64,000 nucleotides of DNA from Bacteroidia bacterium. GTDB taxonomy: Bacteria; Bacteroidota; Bacteroidia; UKL13-3. The DNA is taken from contig JAIBAK010000006.1 of assembly GCA_019695215.1 (NCBI GenBank), positions 1 to 64,000 of the forward strand, written 5' to 3'. Below are positions 32,523-42,105 of the stretch, in pieces. The position numbers and the translations under genes were made by a program. The first letter of the stretch is position 1, and the number at the start of each line of letters is the position of its first letter. Below the pieces are notes generated by a model. That model was not told the origin of the DNA and searched no databases. It was given only the letters and a program-made list of their open reading frames with translations.

Positions 32523-35429
32523 TTAAACCGGTATGGTAATAATTACTTCGGTTCCCGTGGATGTAGTACCCGGGTTTAAATCCTTTATTTCAAGTTTAAT
32601 TTTTCTAGTACGGGTATTGTTAATTAAAGCCAGGCGTTTTTCCGTAGCCTCGGTAGCAAACGAGCGGTGAGTACGCTGAGCACGTGCCTTAATTTCGGCA
32701 GCTTTTTCACGTCCTATGCCGTTATCGGTAATGGAGCAAATGAGTACTTCGTGTTCCAGACTAAAACGGATGGTTAATTGCTTTTCCCCGTGCTTGTGAA
32801 GCAATCCGTGCTTTATGGCGTTTTCAACAAATGGCTGAATAATCATGGAGGGAATGTGCACCCGTTCTTTATCTAACGTATCCTGCAATATCACACGGTA
32901 ATTAAACTGATCGCCAAAACGCAGTTTTTCGAGAGCCAGATACAAATGCAGAATTTCAATTTCTTCAGAAAGTAAAATTTGTTCATTGCCCGATGCATCC
33001 AGCACTTTTCGCATCAGCGAGCCAAACTGACTCAGGTAATAATTGGTGCTTTTTATGTCCTGCTGCACAATTAAATCCTGAATGGAATTTAAGGTATTGT
33101 ACATAAAATGCGGATTCATTTGTGCTTTTAATGCGGTGAGTTGGGAAAGTATGAGTTTGTTTTGTTCATCCGCTCTGCGCTTCAGTAATTTAATTCGCAG
33201 ATTAAAAATAAGCAGGGTTATTCCGCCAATAAAAAAAACGGATATCACACCAAACCACCATTGCTGCCAGTAGGGTTTAGCGATTTCAAAACTAAAAGTG
33301 GCAGGTGGTCCGGCCAATCCGTCTTCGTTAATACACATTACTTCAAACCTGTATTTTCCCGGTGTAAGGTTATTATAGCGCACACTGTTGTTTCCTGGAA
33401 GGGCATAGGCCCAAACGGTGTCGTTTCCGATTAAGCGGTATTTGTATTGAAAATTTCCACGACTTCGTAAGGCTATCCCTTCAAAGCTCAGTTGTATGTC
33501 ATGGTGATTCCAGCTTAGTTTGGTGGAGTAGAAGAGCGGATAAGGTGTATCATTTACTAAAAATCCGGTAATGGAAACGCCCGGCTTTATCGTATTTTCC
33601 GATTGCATGGTTACGGGCATTCGTATCAATCCTTTATTGGTGGCGATCCAGGCTGTATCGTTTACTACATCAATAGCGTTTATTTGCTTGGCAAGTAACC
33701 CTTCGGCAAAACCATACGTGTGAAGTTTTGCATTATTATCGTAATATGCGAGGCATTTTTCAGTGATTAACCAAACTCCTTTAGTGGTTACCTGCATAGT
33801 ACGAATGGTGTTGCTGCATAACCCATTCTGCACAGTGAGATTCTCTTCGGTTTGACCGGTAGTAAGGTTATAAACGAACACTCCGTCAGAAATAGTGGCA
33901 ATCCACAGTTTTCCATTTATAGCCTGAAGCGAGGAAGCATATACCGGTTTACTCTTAAATTTTATTTCAGTAGTATGCCCGGATTGAAATCGGAAAAAAC
34001 CATCATTGCAGGCAAAGTAAACTACCTGTGAAACGGTATCGCAAAAAATAGCCGAACCTCCTTTAGGCCGAATTACGTTATAAGGAGGATTTTCGCTCAT
34101 TTCGTTACGGTACACACGCACCACCTGATCACTAAGTACCAGGTAAATGCTGTCGTTCATAAAGTCAAAATCACGGGCGTTCCAGATACGAAAAAAACGT
34201 TCTTTATTCTGATTAAAGATGGAGAAGGCTCCTCTGGCAATATAAGTAATGCCCCTGTAATTTTTAATTTTCCGCACGTGCCTGTAAATGGAATTGCCGT
34301 TGTTCATGTACAATTGAGTGTTTCCGTTTTTGGTAAGGAAACGGTACAGTTCCCCTTTGTAAGTGCCTAATATCAGCTCGGAAGGAGAGATGAATTTCAG
34401 AGTACTTATATTATCATCAGGTATGGTCGAGTTCTTACTGTTCAAAATATTCAGGTCAATAGACGGAATAACCATTATCCCGTTTTGCAGGCTGCTGAAC
34501 CAGTAACTTCCTTCCCGATCAATGAGCAAATCAGATATTTTTTCGTTTGCAAAAAACTTCTGCTTTTCTAAAAAGTTATACCTGTTATCAGCAGGAAAAA
34601 CCCCGTCACTGGTAAGCAGTAATATTTCGTTTCTGTGGTTCAGGCATATTGAATAAATGATGTCATTTGACTGCGGGAGTTTTATCTCAGCGGTAAACTG
34701 TAATTTATTTTCGTCAACCTTCCACAAAATATATTTCCGGTCAGGGTTAATTTCATTTATGAAGTAGAGGTGCTTTCTCAAAAATCGAAAAGCTCCCCGG
34801 TTATTTATTAGGTTGCTTTGTGTAGTGTCGCTAATGAGCTCAAGTTCTCCCGGGTTATTTCCTTTTATCTGCCACAATCCGCCATTAATTGCATGAACGA
34901 ACAGTACTCCCCGCTCATTACATTCTATCTCTCCCCAGGATATTGGGATTCCTTTATTGTTTTTTAGTTTATTAAATGACTGCACTAATTTTCCTTCACG
35001 CGTAAGCACTTCAATCACTTCGTCAGCTGTTACCCATACATTCCCGTTTTTATCAAACGCAAATCGCGGATAGGTTTTACAAATCTTGCTGTAATCTTTA
35101 AACAGAATCAGGGAGTCGTTTCGTACAAAGAATATTTGTCCTGTAAAATTGTAACACCATATTTTACCTGCTTGGTCAAACCGTAAACCTGATATGGCTT
35201 TGCTGTTCATGGCCGGGTTGCTATAACTTTTATAAGTTACTCCGTTGTAGCGGTACAAACCTGCATTGCATCCCATCCATATATATCCCATACTGTCCTG
35301 TCTCAGGCAATAGGTTTCGTTTGACGGAAGCCCGTTTTCTTCATTTAAGGAATAAGAATACGGATGCTGAGCCCTGAGAATAAGCAAGGGCGCAACCACT
35401 AAAAAAAGAATAAGCTGTATTTTCAGCAT
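32523..35429 (-). CDS. Hybrid-sensor style histidine kinase: two-component propeller, Y_Y_Y domain and LytS-type kinase
   Basis: The 968-residue membrane kinase has a signal peptide, then about 600 residues of two-component regulator propeller repeats (for example NGLPSNETYCLRQDSMGYIWMGCNAGLYRYNG and GKLWIATISDGVFVYN), a Y_Y_Y domain (YKYRLIGNDTVWAYAL, YRFEVMCINEDG), one transmembrane segment (WWFGVISVFFIGGITLLIF) and a cytoplasmic His_kinase domain with His774 in KAQMNPHFMYNTLNSI. The ATP-binding N and G boxes are FVENAIKHG and TDNGIG. The periplasmic propeller probably senses a glycan or other extracellular ligand. The LytTR regulator follows 90 nt downstream. Confidence 0.9.
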   Translation of the reverse strand: MLKIQLILFLVVAPLLILRAQHPYSYSLNEENGLPSNETYCLRQDSMGYIWMGCNAGLYRYNGVTYKSYSNPAMNSKAISGLRFDQAGKIWCYNFTGQIFFVRNDSLILFKDYSKICKTYPRFAFDKNGNVWVTADEVIEVLTREGKLVQSFNKLKNNKGIPISWGEIECNERGVLFVHAINGGLWQIKGNNPGELELISDTTQSNLINNRGAFRFLRKHLYFINEINPDRKYILWKVDENKLQFTAEIKLPQSNDIIYSICLNHRNEILLLTSDGVFPADNRYNFLEKQKFFANEKISDLLIDREGSYWFSSLQNGIMVIPSIDLNILNSKNSTIPDDNISTLKFISPSELILGTYKGELYRFLTKNGNTQLYMNNGNSIYRHVRKIKNYRGITYIARGAFSIFNQNKERFFRIWNARDFDFMNDSIYLVLSDQVVRVYRNEMSENPPYNVIRPKGGSAIFCDTVSQVVYFACNDGFFRFQSGHTTEIKFKSKPVYASSLQAINGKLWIATISDGVFVYNLTTGQTEENLTVQNGLCSNTIRTMQVTTKGVWLITEKCLAYYDNNAKLHTYGFAEGLLAKQINAIDVVNDTAWIATNKGLIRMPVTMQSENTIKPGVSITGFLVNDTPYPLFYSTKLSWNHHDIQLSFEGIALRSRGNFQYKYRLIGNDTVWAYALPGNNSVRYNNLTPGKYRFEVMCINEDGLAGPPATFSFEIAKPYWQQWWFGVISVFFIGGITLLIFNLRIKLLKRRADEQNKLILSQLTALKAQMNPHFMYNTLNSIQDLIVQQDIKSTNYYLSQFGSLMRKVLDASGNEQILLSEEIEILHLYLALEKLRFGDQFNYRVILQDTLDKERVHIPSMIIQPFVENAIKHGLLHKHGEKQLTIRFSLEHEVLICSITDNGIGREKAAEIKARAQRTHRSFATEATEKRLALINNTRTRKIKLEIKDLNPGTTSTGTEVIITIPV

Positions 35430-35515
35430 AACATCGAAGAGGCAATGTATTTATTTTTTCCAAGATTTTATAACCCTGATTCATAAACGGTGTTTAAGCA
35501 AACTAAATAAGTTGT

Positions 35516-35545
35516 TTGAAGCGTGCTTCCTCTGTCGGATATTTG
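35516..35545 (+). promoter_or_regulatory. Promoter of the HAD phosphatase gene
   Basis: TTG at 35516-35518, a 19-nt spacer and GATATTTG (35538-35545, 7 of 8 positions of TAnnTTTG) lie only 4 nt before the ATG at 35550, predicting a near-leaderless mRNA. Confidence 0.55.
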
Positions 35546-35549
35546 CCTT

Positions 35550-36206
35550 ATGACATTACAAGCAGCCATATTTGATATGGACGGATTATTAATTGATTCA
35601 GAGCCTTACTGGAAAATGGCCGAGAAAGAAGTTTTCGGCAAACTTGGGTTAAACCTTACCGATGATTTATTGAGGCAGGTAATGGGATTCAGGTTAAGCG
35701 AAGTGGTGGTTCACTGGTATAGCTATCAGCCCTGGCCCGAACCTGATTTTGTAGAAACCGAAGCGGAAGTATTAGCATGTGTGAAAGAATTAGTTAAACA
35801 ACATGCCGGCCCAATGCCCGGTGTGTATGAAGTGCTAAACCAATGCAGACAGGCCGGATTAAAAATGGCGGTGGCCTCATCAAGTGCCATGAGTTTAATT
35901 GAGACTGTAGTGGATAAATTAAACATTAGGCATTATTTTGATGTATTAGTGAGTGCCGAAACAGAACCATACGGAAAACCTCATCCCGGTATATTTATTA
36001 CTACCGCTGCCCGGCTTGGAATGGCTCCATCAGCTTGTTTGGTGTTTGAAGATTCATTGAATGGTATGATAGCCGCAAAAGCAGCAAGAATGACCTGTGT
36101 GGTGGTGCCCGAAGAACTTAAACGAAATGAATTGTACTGGAGCCTGGCCGATTATAAATTGAACTCGCTTAATGAATTTTCCTTAAATCGTGTAACTTTG
36201 AATTGA
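35550..36206 (+). CDS. HAD-superfamily phosphatase, beta-phosphoglucomutase/hexitol phosphatase type
   Basis: The 218-residue protein has the HAD motifs: motif I FDMDGLLIDSE (nucleophile Asp about 9), motif II VASSSA, Lys in YGKPHPG, and motif IV FEDSLNGMIAAKAA. The four-helix cap after motif I places it in subfamily I with beta-phosphoglucomutase and hexitol phosphatase (HxpB-like). The exact sugar phosphate cannot be deduced. The ATG at 35550 is chosen over 35523 because MTLQAAIFDMDG is the normal N-terminus and the promoter overlaps the upstream alternative. The stop codon abuts the ATG of the next gene directly, suggesting an operon of three. Confidence 0.88.
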   Translation: MTLQAAIFDMDGLLIDSEPYWKMAEKEVFGKLGLNLTDDLLRQVMGFRLSEVVVHWYSYQPWPEPDFVETEAEVLACVKELVKQHAGPMPGVYEVLNQCRQAGLKMAVASSSAMSLIETVVDKLNIRHYFDVLVSAETEPYGKPHPGIFITTAARLGMAPSACLVFEDSLNGMIAAKAARMTCVVVPEELKRNELYWSLADYKLNSLNEFSLNRVTLN

Positions 36207-36758
36207 ATGTTGAATCGGATTAAATTAAGCAGGGTAATTTTCTTTTGTTTGGCTTTTGTTTCACTACAGGGATGTATGAAGGCCGGAATGACCGATAGCG
36301 TGGATATTCGTTTTGAATTACCCAAAGAACGGCTCAAAATTAACGGACAGATTATTTCAGGAAAGGTGCATTACGCAAAACTTCTAACGGTAATCGGGGC
36401 GGGAAACAGGAAGGTGAAATCTCCGGATATTCACAAGGTGAAATATTTGTACGACAGCCTTGGTATAGATGTAACCACTATCCGGGATACCATTGCCGCT
36501 TTATGGGTAAGTCTCGCGCACCAGGAGAACACTTCAAGGCATGCCCCGTTGCTGAACGGAAAACTGAGTTTAGATAAGATTGCAATTGCTGCGCAAACCG
36601 ATATAAACGATTTAATGCAAATTAAAGGAGTAGTAAAAAATGAATCTGCCGAGTATATTTTTTTATCTTATGCGGGAGAAACATCCTGGCAACTTTTCTA
36701 TGATAAGAACAAAAAATGTTTCATCGGAGCCAATTTTAATTTAATTCCGCTGTGGTAA
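36207..36758 (+). CDS. Putative lipoprotein of unknown function
   Basis: The 183-residue product starts with a lipoprotein signal, lipobox SLQGC (Cys about 22), and otherwise has a small soluble domain ending in beta strands (SAEYIFLSYAGETSWQLFYDK, FIGANFNLIPLW). No family was recognised. The ATG directly abuts the HAD stop codon, and its own stop codon overlaps the next start by one base (TAATG), so three genes are translationally coupled. It probably faces the periplasm or the outer membrane. Confidence 0.65.
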   Translation: MLNRIKLSRVIFFCLAFVSLQGCMKAGMTDSVDIRFELPKERLKINGQIISGKVHYAKLLTVIGAGNRKVKSPDIHKVKYLYDSLGIDVTTIRDTIAALWVSLAHQENTSRHAPLLNGKLSLDKIAIAAQTDINDLMQIKGVVKNESAEYIFLSYAGETSWQLFYDKNKKCFIGANFNLIPLW

Positions 36759-37417
36759 TGAGCCATACTATCCCGTTTATTCATAACTACTGCGACCGCT
36801 GGTGTGAGCGTTGTGCGTTTGTTCAAAGATGTTCGGTTGGAATATCCTCACAGGGTTCATCCGATATCAGTTCTGATGAATTTTGGAACAAGCTGGGTGA
36901 AAACATGGCCAAAGCGGCCGGGATGCTGAAAGAAGCTATGGAAAAATACGGAATAGAGATGGAGCCTGTTACTGATGATGACAGAATGGAATCCGAAATC
37001 AGACACCTGCTTACCGAATCAAATCCGCTCATTCAGCAGGCTGAAGCGTATGTGAAGTTAGTTGACGATTTTTTTGAATCATCGATAAGCGCGGAGGCTT
37101 TACATTCAGTGGCCGATTACGTAGAAGTGGTGCAGTGGTATCATTTTTTTATTCAGGTAAAATTGAGCCGTGCTGTTTCCGGTTTGAGTGACGATTTAGA
37201 GGATGACGAGGCCGGATTTCAAACCGATTATAATGGCTCTGCCAAGATTGCACTGCTCTCGGTAAACCGAAGCATGGAGGCCTGGACTGCCATTTACGGT
37301 GCCACTTCCGAAAGTTTAATTCTCACTATTCTGGCTCTACTTGATAAACTCAGAAAAAATATTTCAGAGGCTTTCCCTGACTGCGAAAAGTTTAAGCGTC
37401 CGGGCTTTGATGACTGA
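36758..37417 (+). CDS. Unknown protein with N-terminal cysteine cluster
   Basis: The 219-residue protein has no signal peptide. Near the N-terminus is CDRWCERCAFVQRC, a C-x3-C-x2-C-x5-C pattern suited to binding zinc or an iron-sulfur cluster. The remainder is mainly helical and rich in acidic residues (SGLSDDLEDDEAG). A GTG at 36752 could extend it by two residues, but the ATG at 36758 overlaps the previous stop (TAATG) and is preferred. No named family was recognised. Its tight coupling to a lipoprotein gene and a HAD phosphatase is unexplained. Confidence 0.7.
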   Translation: MSHTIPFIHNYCDRWCERCAFVQRCSVGISSQGSSDISSDEFWNKLGENMAKAAGMLKEAMEKYGIEMEPVTDDDRMESEIRHLLTESNPLIQQAEAYVKLVDDFFESSISAEALHSVADYVEVVQWYHFFIQVKLSRAVSGLSDDLEDDEAGFQTDYNGSAKIALLSVNRSMEAWTAIYGATSESLILTILALLDKLRKNISEAFPDCEKFKRPGFDD

Positions 37418-37423
37418 AGCAGG

Positions 37424-38296
37424 TTAAATTTCTCTGTAGTTTTTATATTCTCCCATTCGCCATCCGGTGAGTTTTTCGATGGCGTAAAGCACCCATAATT
37501 TCAGGTTATATTTTTTATGAGTCGGGTCAAATCCCAAATCCCAGTTTATACGTTTTAAACGCGGCTGCATCACCTTTGGGTGCGAGCCGGTGAATTTTAT
37601 CAGGGAATCAATTCCGGAATAGTCAAACTGCTCGCCTTTGGGCACATGCTTATCTACCCAGTTATCATCATGCCACATCCGATGAAAACTCTGTTGTTTC
37701 GCCATCATATCTTTGGGGTGTTTCACCCAGCCGTAGTGATGGATGAAGGCGTCAACTGCCTTTACTTTTAGTTTGCTGTTATTCTTAAATCTGAAACCCT
37801 GCGCATCGCGGTAAGAACGAATTGCTTTATTATTTTTAATCACTCTTATTTCTTTACGGTACCATTTACGGCTGTCGCCCACAAAATCGTAACTTCCGTA
37901 AAAATGCCGGTAATTAAATAATAAACCATCCACCCTTTTATCGTCTTTATATTTAAGCATGGCCTGTTTTACAGCATCCGTTCCGCCTTCGTGAAAACAC
38001 TCATCGCCCTGAATATAAAAGGCCCAGTCGGCATCAGGATTAATGGCATCAAAAGCTTTATTTGTTTCAATGGCAAGTACCCGTCCGCCTTCGCGTAGGC
38101 TGTCGTCCCAAATGGTTTCTATAATGCGAATTTTATCTGATGGAATGTTTTTAATCAGGTCAAGTGTTCCATCATCTGAATTGCCTACCGCGACCACGAC
38201 CTCATTGCAAAAAGGCAAAATGGATTCAATAGCCTCCACAATTGGGTAATCAAACTTTATGGCATTCCGAACAAAAGTAAATCCGCTAACGTACAT
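37424..38296 (-). CDS. Glycosyltransferase, GT2-like (GT-A fold)
   Basis: This 290-residue protein is likely a nucleotide-sugar-dependent glycosyltransferase. The N-terminus MYVSGFTFVRNAIKFDYPIVEAI resembles that of GT2-like proteins, followed by VVVAVGNSDDGT (nucleotide binding) and a FYIQGDECFHEG segment where QGDE stands in the DxD position. It is the last gene of the exopolysaccharide operon and overlaps the ligase gene by 11 nt. It probably adds a sugar to the polymer or to a lipid-linked oligosaccharide on the cytoplasmic side. The sugar is not deducible. Confidence 0.78.
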   Translation of the reverse strand: MYVSGFTFVRNAIKFDYPIVEAIESILPFCNEVVVAVGNSDDGTLDLIKNIPSDKIRIIETIWDDSLREGGRVLAIETNKAFDAINPDADWAFYIQGDECFHEGGTDAVKQAMLKYKDDKRVDGLLFNYRHFYGSYDFVGDSRKWYRKEIRVIKNNKAIRSYRDAQGFRFKNNSKLKVKAVDAFIHHYGWVKHPKDMMAKQQSFHRMWHDDNWVDKHVPKGEQFDYSGIDSLIKFTGSHPKVMQPRLKRINWDLGFDPTHKKYNLKLWVLYAIEKLTGWRMGEYKNYREI

Positions 38297-39548
38297 CTGT
38301 TTCTTTTTGTGGCTTCGATTCGCACCAGAGCGGAATAAGTATAAACGATATGGCTACCGCTACGCCCAATTGTGTTTCGAGAGTAGGCTCTACCAAAAAT
38401 GATAACGAAACAATAAGGAGGTGCATGGCAGCAATAAATATTTTTCTTCTCCATATGGCAAGTGCCGGATAATAAAATGCCAGGATGAAAATAAGTAATC
38501 CTGCTATACCTGTGGCCGCGTAATAATAAATAAACTGATTGTGCGGAATGATTCGGTTAACGGGAGAGATAGTAGGATGATAGAGGGTGTAGTGCAGTTT
38601 CAATTCATCTTCAAGATCTCCCAATCCGCAGCCGAAAACAGGGTTGTAGGATGCAATTTGAAAGGCAATGCTGTATGAAACAAAACGGGTTGCCATCGGG
38701 TAATTATTTGCACTGGCACCTGTTTGATACCGTTTCAAATCGCCAATAGTATTGAGTGTTTTGTTTTTGAGTGTAGGCGAAACCATTACGGCACCAATGG
38801 GTAAAAACAACGCGGCCAGTAAAATGATTATACCTTTTCTATACGCCTTTTGTTTAATGATAAATTGGTAAATGATGAGCACAAAGCACCCGCAATACAA
38901 TCCAAGCATTCCGCTTCTCACAGAGTAAATGTGCAAAAATAGAATCAGAAAAAGCGAACAGGCCAGGTAGATTTTGGGTTCGGCACTAAAACGGAGAGAT
39001 ACTTTATTACGGAACAAATACCAGCCCATGAAAATGGCCGATGCCGTCATAAGGCTTAAACGAACATGATTAATTTTTAGCGGATTCGGAATTACTTTAG
39101 AATAAAGATAAGACTCGGTAATGGCTTTGTAATTGGTAAGGTAGATATATAAACTTCCTGCTGCGGTAACGCAAATCAGCAATATAAATATACTAATGAC
39201 GGAAAGATACTGCCTGCGCGAAAGCGGCCTCAGGTTAGCAAAAGCCATTGGCAGCAAAAGGGCAGGGGCCTGTATTTGCATCCGCTCCCAAAAGTAATGG
39301 GTGTTGGACGAGTAAAAATATCCTGCTAAAAGGAAAAGACAACTGAAGGAGAAAATAAAAAACGGCTTATTGGAATAAAAATTCCTGATAAACTTACCCG
39401 GGCGATGACTCAACAAAGCTGTGGCAAACAACCCGATGATACCAATACTTGGAACCACGCGGGCATATTCCAGCACCAGCATACCTATTACCAACATCAG
39501 GGTAAAAAGGTAACTTAGTTTTTGCTGATATTGATTGATGATTGTCAT
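38286..39548 (-). CDS. O-antigen ligase/Wzy-type polymerase family membrane protein
   Basis: The 420-residue inner-membrane protein has about 11-12 hydrophobic segments. A large periplasmic loop ends with FVSYSIAFQIASYNPVFGCGLGDLEDEL and IIPHNQFIYYYAATGIAGLLIF, the Wzy_C/O-antigen ligase region with its histidine and asparagine. It either polymerises repeat units or ligates glycan to an acceptor. It starts at the one-base overlap with the upstream AlgX-like gene's stop codon, and overlaps the glycosyltransferase downstream. The family is assigned confidently but polymerase versus ligase is open. Confidence 0.82.
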   Translation of the reverse strand: MTIINQYQQKLSYLFTLMLVIGMLVLEYARVVPSIGIIGLFATALLSHRPGKFIRNFYSNKPFFIFSFSCLFLLAGYFYSSNTHYFWERMQIQAPALLLPMAFANLRPLSRRQYLSVISIFILLICVTAAGSLYIYLTNYKAITESYLYSKVIPNPLKINHVRLSLMTASAIFMGWYLFRNKVSLRFSAEPKIYLACSLFLILFLHIYSVRSGMLGLYCGCFVLIIYQFIIKQKAYRKGIIILLAALFLPIGAVMVSPTLKNKTLNTIGDLKRYQTGASANNYPMATRFVSYSIAFQIASYNPVFGCGLGDLEDELKLHYTLYHPTISPVNRIIPHNQFIYYYAATGIAGLLIFILAFYYPALAIWRRKIFIAAMHLLIVSLSFLVEPTLETQLGVAVAISFILIPLWCESKPQKETDVR

Positions 39549-40690
39549 TACTGTTTTTTGCCTGTTACATATAAATCATACAACTGGTCACCAAATTTAA
39601 ACGGAAAATTATAGAGATTTGGTTCGGTACACAGTAAAATAATCATGTTTCGTTTTTCAACTTCTTCTTTAATTGTTGAAGGTGTTACCATTCGCTGAAA
39701 AAGACTGTTCTTCCCGAAAACTTTATCGTTGTAAAACCAAAAGTGCGAACTGTCGGCAAACATTTTATCGTGAATGCTGTCGCACATTAAACTCCAGTAG
39801 TAACTGTCGCCAATGGCCAGCACATTGGGTTTATCTTTTCCCTGCGTATAGGTTACCTTAGGGTAAACCAGTTCGTCAGACGGAAGGTCATTCAGCAGGT
39901 TCATTATTTCCATCAAATCGGCATCTGTTTGCCTGTATTTGGTAGTTCGCTCTGATTCGGTCCAGGTTACACGTCCCAAATTCCAGTTACCCATATGTTC
40001 CATAAAGGCCAGCATAGAATCGGCAGCCAGATAAGAACCGTAAACTGTCCAGTGCACTCCCAGGCGTGTAAACACCGGAATGGAAGAGGTATCGTGCATT
40101 TGTTTAAACCACGAGCGCATATCTATAAACGGCATACCGTTTTTCGAAAGTTCTTTTTTCCAGGTAAGGTAATTCACGGGGTTTATTTTTTTTCCTCTGC
40201 TGAATTCGAACGGAATTTCATCGGGATACATCGTAGCTTTTCCGGGAGCCAGTATCACCAATAACTTTATTCCTTTTGCATTTAATGTATCACTTACTGT
40301 TTTTAATCGTGCTACCTGAGTTTGAATCGCGTTATAAGCCGAATCTTCTCCGTAAAGGGCACGTATATAATTTTTTTCATACAGTACGTTGTTTTTGCCC
40401 ATCACCACCTGCTCATTTGATTTGTTCAAAAAAGTGTAACGAACCGAATTGCGCAGCCGGATAAAAAAACGCCTGAAACCGACATGCGTTTCAACATAAC
40501 GCTCAAACAACTGGGTAAAATTTCCGTCAACCCACTTGTGCAAAGTAAATTTGGGGCAGGATGGAATTTCCTGTTCGCCATAAAGCATGCGCACTTTAAA
40601 AGTTCCTGTGGCCGTTTGGAACATGGGAAGCAGCAGGGCTATGAAAAAAATAACCCAACTGATGCGTTGATATAAGGTTGAGTTTTTCAA
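39548..40690 (-). CDS. AlgX/AlgJ-like (DHHW-type) SGNH O-acetyltransferase-related protein
   Basis: The 380-residue protein has an N-terminal membrane anchor or signal (RISWVIFFIALLLPMFQTA) and a periplasmic SGNH-like domain. It shows KLLVILAPGKATMYPDEIP, PFIDMRSWF, TRLGVHWTVYGSYLAADS and VLAIGDSYYWSL. The GDS serine is the expected nucleophile and the HW histidine is conserved, but the aspartate of the AlgX DxHW motif is replaced by glycine (LGVHW). It probably transfers acetyl groups delivered by the MBOAT protein onto a polysaccharide. Its start overlaps the MBOAT stop codon by 4 nt, so it belongs to the operon. Confidence 0.82.
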   Translation of the reverse strand: MKNSTLYQRISWVIFFIALLLPMFQTATGTFKVRMLYGEQEIPSCPKFTLHKWVDGNFTQLFERYVETHVGFRRFFIRLRNSVRYTFLNKSNEQVVMGKNNVLYEKNYIRALYGEDSAYNAIQTQVARLKTVSDTLNAKGIKLLVILAPGKATMYPDEIPFEFSRGKKINPVNYLTWKKELSKNGMPFIDMRSWFKQMHDTSSIPVFTRLGVHWTVYGSYLAADSMLAFMEHMGNWNLGRVTWTESERTTKYRQTDADLMEIMNLLNDLPSDELVYPKVTYTQGKDKPNVLAIGDSYYWSLMCDSIHDKMFADSSHFWFYNDKVFGKNSLFQRMVTPSTIKEEVEKRNMIILLCTEPNLYNFPFKFGDQLYDLYVTGKKQ

Positions 40691-42102
40691 AATCTGAAAT
40701 AAATAAAAGGGTTAAAACCTGCCGAAGTAATTTCGGCAAGGCACAGCACAAATAACAACAGCGCCACCAGCGTAAATACAATTGATTTGGCCGGAGTGGT
40801 AAACGGGTTGTACCATTGTGCCTGCTTTTGTTCAAGTTCTTTAATAAAAATTCCGTAAAAACTCATCAGGAATCCAATAAATAACATCACCCAAAAGGCT
40901 TGTCCGAATTCATATTCGGGCAAAACGGCTGATGCGCTAAACATGATTTTCACCATGTCGAATCCCTGCATAATGGAATCGGCTCTGAAAAATATCCATC
41001 CGATAATGACCAGGAAAAAGGTAAACGCAACCTGAACAACATGCGGAAGCTTTTCGGTGATACGTTTTAGGAATAATCTGTCGAGCACCAGAAACAACCC
41101 GTGGTAAGCACCCCAGAAAATAAAATTCCATTGTGCTCCGTGCCATAAGCCAGAGATAAGAAATACAATCCACAGATTTAAATACAGGCGCACTGTCGAG
41201 ACTTTGTTTCCACCCAGTGGTATATAAAGGTAATCGCGCATCCACCGGCTGAGAGTCATATGCCACCTGCGCCAAAAGTCGGTGATATTGGTGGCTAAAT
41301 ACGGATTGTTAAAGTTCTCGGGGAATCGAAAACCCATCATCAACCCGATTCCAATGGCCATATCGCTATACCCCGAAAAATCGAAATATATTTGAAATGT
41401 ATACGCGAGTGCACCTTTCCATGCATCCTGCATCGCCATATCTCCAAGGTTCATGTCAAATACCTTATCAGCTTCCTGCCCGATGATATTGGCAATTAAT
41501 ACTTTTTTAGAAAGACCAATAATAAATCTGAAAAAACCTTCTAAACGGTTATCAATAGTAAGAGCCTTCTCCCTGTTTTCAATTTGGTCGCTTATTTCAT
41601 TAAAACGTATAATCGGCCCTGCTATTAATTGCGGAAACAGCAGGATGTACAGCGTATAGTTGATAATATTGGTAAAAGGAGTTTTTACTTTTCGGTAAAT
41701 ATCAATGGTGTAACTGAGTTTATGGAATGTAAAAAATGAAATTCCTATAGGCAACGCCACTTTTGTCCAGGAAATGGCTTCGGAACCAAGGGCTGCATTT
41801 ACATTCTCAATAAAAAAGTTGGCGTATTTAAAATACAGCAGCAACCCTACATTTACAATAATAGAAAAGGCCAGTACCTGCTTGCGGGCTTTCCCTTCAC
41901 GGGCATCAATGGCTTTTGCAATATAAAAATCAAACAAAAGGGAGAGCAGCAAAAAGGGCAGGTATTTAGCTCCGCTCCAGGCATAAAACAGCATACTTGC
42001 CAATACGATGAAGCTGTTTTTTAGCTTGTACGGCAGTAGGTAGTAAATAACCAGAAAAATGGGGAAGAAGTAAACTAAGAATAAACTGCTGCTGAAAACC
42101 AT
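40687..42102 (-). CDS. MBOAT family (AlgI-like) membrane O-acyltransferase
   Basis: This 471-residue protein has about 11 transmembrane segments and the MBOAT hallmarks: FPQLIAGPIIRFNEI, FDFSGYSDMAIGIGLMMGFRFPENFNNPY, WRRWHMTLSRWMRDYLYIPLGGN and the catalytic histidine in ISGLWHGAQWNFIFWGAYHG. Such proteins move an acetyl group from the cytoplasm across the membrane to periplasmic AlgX/AlgJ-type partners for O-acetylation of exopolysaccharide. It is flanked by an AlgX-like gene on either side, with gaps of 3 nt upstream and an overlap downstream, so a complex is likely. Confidence 0.92.
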   Translation of the reverse strand: MVFSSSLFLVYFFPIFLVIYYLLPYKLKNSFIVLASMLFYAWSGAKYLPFLLLSLLFDFYIAKAIDAREGKARKQVLAFSIIVNVGLLLYFKYANFFIENVNAALGSEAISWTKVALPIGISFFTFHKLSYTIDIYRKVKTPFTNIINYTLYILLFPQLIAGPIIRFNEISDQIENREKALTIDNRLEGFFRFIIGLSKKVLIANIIGQEADKVFDMNLGDMAMQDAWKGALAYTFQIYFDFSGYSDMAIGIGLMMGFRFPENFNNPYLATNITDFWRRWHMTLSRWMRDYLYIPLGGNKVSTVRLYLNLWIVFLISGLWHGAQWNFIFWGAYHGLFLVLDRLFLKRITEKLPHVVQVAFTFFLVIIGWIFFRADSIMQGFDMVKIMFSASAVLPEYEFGQAFWVMLFIGFLMSFYGIFIKELEQKQAQWYNPFTTPAKSIVFTLVALLLFVLCLAEITSAGFNPFIYFRF

Positions 42103-42105
42103 TGC

